Of a DNA stretch of 64,000 nucleotides, positions 61,144 through 64,000 are shown one piece after another. This stretch comes from Pelomyxa schiedti (taxonomy: Eukaryota > Evosea > Pelobiontida > Pelomyxidae). Location: positions 1-64,000 of the forward strand of contig JAHLWZ010000812.1 of NCBI GenBank assembly GCA_020536535.1, written 5' to 3'. The stretch's first letter is position 1. Every line of letters starts with the position of its first letter. The notes under the pieces were generated by a model, which saw only the letters and a program-made list of their open reading frames with translations, did no database searches and was not told where the DNA came from. Made by a program: the position numbers and the translations under genes.

Positions 61144-61379
61144 CCGTAATTCCCAAGTGCTGTGGTCGCAACACAAACGACAAGCCCGGAGATCTCGCGT
61201 GTTGTTTCCAAATGGAGATCTCCAAGTCGCTTTTCAAACAGATTTGTTGGAACGAACGGAAGCAGGCGAATAGTGTGTCCCGTTACAGCTAGGTAAAAGC
61301 GAAAATTTAAAAAGGAGAAGATCTGACCAATCATTTCTGTTTATTTAAACAAAATAAATACGGTGGGTGGTATTGATTG

Positions 61380-64000
61380 ATGTCGCAAGAAAGTATGTTC
61401 ACGCCATGTCCGCTACGAAACCCAACAAAAACAAGAGCATTTGATGGGCCTATCGAAGGCTCTTTATTGGTTTTTTGTTTTGAGAAGGAAAAAGAACAGC
61501 CCAAGAACCAAACCTAGCGGGTGGTTGGTTCTTTCGCTGCTTTTTTTGTTTGTAGCAGTAACAATTAGAGCACAAAAGGACAAATTTTTTAAAAAACAAA
61601 AGACGTGTTGCGTCGCTCACGGCGCTCATTAAATCGCATTTTTATTTTCTTTTTTACACAGCGTAAGTGCTTGTTGTTTCTAACATTTATAAAAAAAAAG
61701 ATGTTGTGGATAGGGTGATTGGTATACTTCAGGCGCAATCTGAGAAGTTCTCCTCTCAACTCCAGCAAATGCACGAATTGCTCCAATATCACGTGACTTT
61801 GGCTGGTGAGGGTGTTTTCCAGAAGCAAGGTGGAATTGCTGGTCTCACTTCAGGCCTGTGGTATACTTCTCTCCAAGGTATCTTAGAGATTCCAATATTT
61901 TGTATTGCCAGCTTCTAACCCTGTGATTAGGCATCTTAGGTATTTATTCTCTCAGTCTTCCTTCCTGAAATTAAAGTGAAAAAGAACCAGGTTCAGAAAT
62001 ATGCTCTCCACCACCTTGTGTGAATCAGATTGCTGACCCTAATGATATTATTACCTTTCAACTACCTCAACCTCAACAACCCCAACAACCTAGTGCAGCA
62101 GCTACAGGGATGGACATCAGTACTATCAAAGCACAATTGTTATCAGCAGGTCCACAAGAAAAACGAGGAGCTATTGCCTTGCTCGAAAAGGCACCAACAG
62201 CAGATTTAGTACAGTTAGGTTTTCTTCTTCCTTTTTACCTAAGAGCCGAAACTTATCGTTGTCCGATTTTAGATGTGCCCACCCTGAAATTTTGTCTGCA
62301 ATTTTGAACTGGATTCACCCAACAGGAGCTGAACCCCTAGAGACCTCTTTGCTTGTGGCTTTGCTAAAAGTACCCCAGTTAATTACCTTTTACAACTTAA
62401 AAGGATCAGGTGTTTGAGCGATTGAATTTATCTGTGGATGTTCTGCAAAAATGTCCTTTGGAGCAAGAAGTCAACCTTCTCCACAATCATTCAAATCCCC
62501 AAGTTAAACTACTATCAAAGGCATTAACACTAAAAATTCAAAGGATTCACCATCCAGGTGACGAGTCCTCTCCACTGCGCTGTTACTAATCTTTGGTCAG
62601 ATCTCAAAACAACTGCAAAGCCAAAAAAAGTGAATGGTCCCCCAAAAACGGGAGGTGCTGTTAGAAAGCGCACCACACAGTAATACTTTATTTCATTTTT
62701 ATTAACCCCTTACTTTCTTGAAGGCCTGGAGAGGTTGAGCCTCCTCCCAATAAAAAAGGTAGAAATGATTTGAAGCAAGTACTAAACTTACCACTCTGCA
62801 GCCAATGTCAATACTATTGTCAAGCCCAAAGTAGCTACGATAAAGGCAGCAGCAAAAGTGGTACCCAGCATGCCAAAGTTACGTGCCTCTGTCTCTCCTG
62901 CTGCAGCAGCTGTACAGCCCATTCATCCACCTGCCCCTATCAAGCACATTGACACCAAGAAATTGAACAACAAACAGAAGGTGAAAAAACCAGAAGAAAA
63001 ACCAGAAATAAAAAAAAATGATGTTGAGAAGAAAGCTGGGATTGCAAAAGTGTGTAATATCCCTGAAGTGAAAAAAATCTTATCATCATCAGGCACATGA
63101 TGAATTTGATGCCCTTTTAACAGCTGATGACACTTCACCTGTTGCAGCGCGCTTGTCAAAAGTTTATGCACAACCAAAATGCAAATTAATCTCAACAACT
63201 GAAGTGTGTATGTTAGTTCAACTTCAAGATTAGTCACTCCTCGAAACCAAAGGAAAGAAAAGCACCTAAGAAAACAAGCTTTTACGAAGCCCAGCCTCTT
63301 TCTGCAGATGACATCCGTAAGGCCAAACAGAGAGCGTTGTATTCTGGGCAATCCGCTACACCGTCAAATACCACTACCCCCACATCTACACTCGCTGCAT
63401 CACTGGCAGCGTCTCAGGAGAAAGATGTGAAGAGAACATTTGCAGGCCCCCAGCCTCCCCAAGTATCTCAGGTATGTGGCTGATATCCTATTTTCGCCCA
63501 TGAATCACTCTCTATAAGACCGTAGAGTCCCCCAAGCCACTAGAAAAAAGCCCCGATTCTACACCAGAGAGAGATGATGATGAGGTATAATTTACTAAGC
63601 TTTCAAACATCTGAATTCTTCAAGGCGCCTTTATTTGGTAACCTGCCTAAAAAGAAGCGTGTCTCCTGGAATGAAGTGCTATTCGAAATTCAGGAGTATG
63701 ACATCGACGAAGATGAAGAGGAAGTTACTAACTATACATCCTTTTTCTTGATACTCACAATGAATTAGCCTGCTGTGCATTACAGTTGCGAGGAGGCCCG
63801 GCAAATGGAAGCTGAAATGGAACGAAAATATATGAAACAACGATCTGAAGACATTCTCAATGCAGCAAAGCAAAACTTGGAACCCACTATTGAGTGGTAC
63901 ACACCGCCAGGTATTATGAAGTCCTTCTTTGAAAAGTCACACATCTCCAGCACTGGACCTCCCTCCGGTAACCAGGGGGCAAGACAGTATGGAAAAAACC
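61380..64000 (+). CDS. PNUTS/LUMINIDEPENDENS-like PP1-binding protein (5' part, cut by right edge)
   Basis: A plausible start is ATG 61380 ('MSQESMFTPCPLRNPTKTRA'). The next good block (61700-61870), 'FSSQLQQMHELLQYHVTLAG' with 'EGVFQKQGGIAGLTSG', resembles the N-terminal motif of plant LD. 'IKAQLLSAGPQEKRGAIALL', 'ILSAILNWIHPTGAEPLETS' and 'PLEQEVNLLHNHSNPQVKLL' form a TFIIS-N/LW-like helical domain. A Lys/Pro-rich linker follows, then 'NLPKKKRVSWNEVLFEIQEY', an RVxF-type PP1 docking motif placed as in PNUTS, and 'SCEEARQMEAEMERKYMKQR' and 'EPTIEWYTPPGI'. The frame is open at the right edge. Likely role: PP1 targeting to chromatin or RNA polymerase II. Exon joins between 61480 and 61690 and around 62560-62820 are uncertain. 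Confidence 0.65.

Overview
The window is nuclear DNA from a microbial eukaryote with a compact genome. Genes lie close together on both strands. Most are split by short GT-AG introns of about 35-110 bases, often with a long T-run before the acceptor. Intergenic gaps are mostly 70-400 bases. Three exact TTAGGG units occur inside the sequence. The protein set (mitochondrial lipoamide dehydrogenase, AP-4 beta adaptin, NC2-beta, exosome RRP46, secernin, a USP53/54-type peptidase, a TDP2-type phosphodiesterase, a PNUTS/LUMINIDEPENDENS-like factor) fits a free-living protist with a mitochondrion. I see no firm marker that places it in a named lineage; amoebozoan or other heterotrophic protist is only a guess.

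Layout from left to right. 1-0.9 kb is the 5' part of a multigene-family member that runs off the left edge. 1.8-2.9 kb holds a membrane protein. 4.5-9.1 kb is a large Cache-domain membrane receptor fused to a cyclic-nucleotide phosphodiesterase. 9.4-11.5 kb is an FBXL4-type galactose-binding plus LCCL-domain protein. Next come a two-TM protein, a peptide deformylase with an N-terminal hydrophobic leader, a coiled-coil protein, a repetitive GPI-anchored surface protein (16.7-19.0 kb), AP-4 beta (19.3-22.6 kb) and a type I membrane protein (22.7-23.9 kb). A RasGAP-domain protein (24.1-26.2 kb), RRP46, a J-domain remnant and TDP2 (29.0-30.3 kb) follow. Then come a very long Q/E-rich protein (30.4-35.1 kb), an RNF126-type RING ligase, secernin, a RapGAP-domain protein (40.0-43.1 kb), a small basic coiled-coil protein, a membrane-anchored unknown and NC2-beta.

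From 48.5 to 53.2 kb lie two more members of the multigene family seen at the left edge. The third carries a 5' region of about 0.8 kb that is an inverted copy of 123-921. The right end holds DLD, the USP, a small unknown, an F-box/ARF-like GTPase fusion (59.8-61.1 kb) and a PNUTS/LD-like gene cut by the right edge.

Two themes stand out. First, a gene family I do not recognise, with acidic linkers and a conserved C-terminal block, has at least three copies here, two of them apparently damaged. Second, three small-GTPase-related proteins (RasGAP, RapGAP, ARF) each keep the family fold signature but have lost the residue that drives GTP hydrolysis. One of them is fused to an F-box. All splice models were built by eye from frame, homology and GT/AG signals, so exon edges are provisional.
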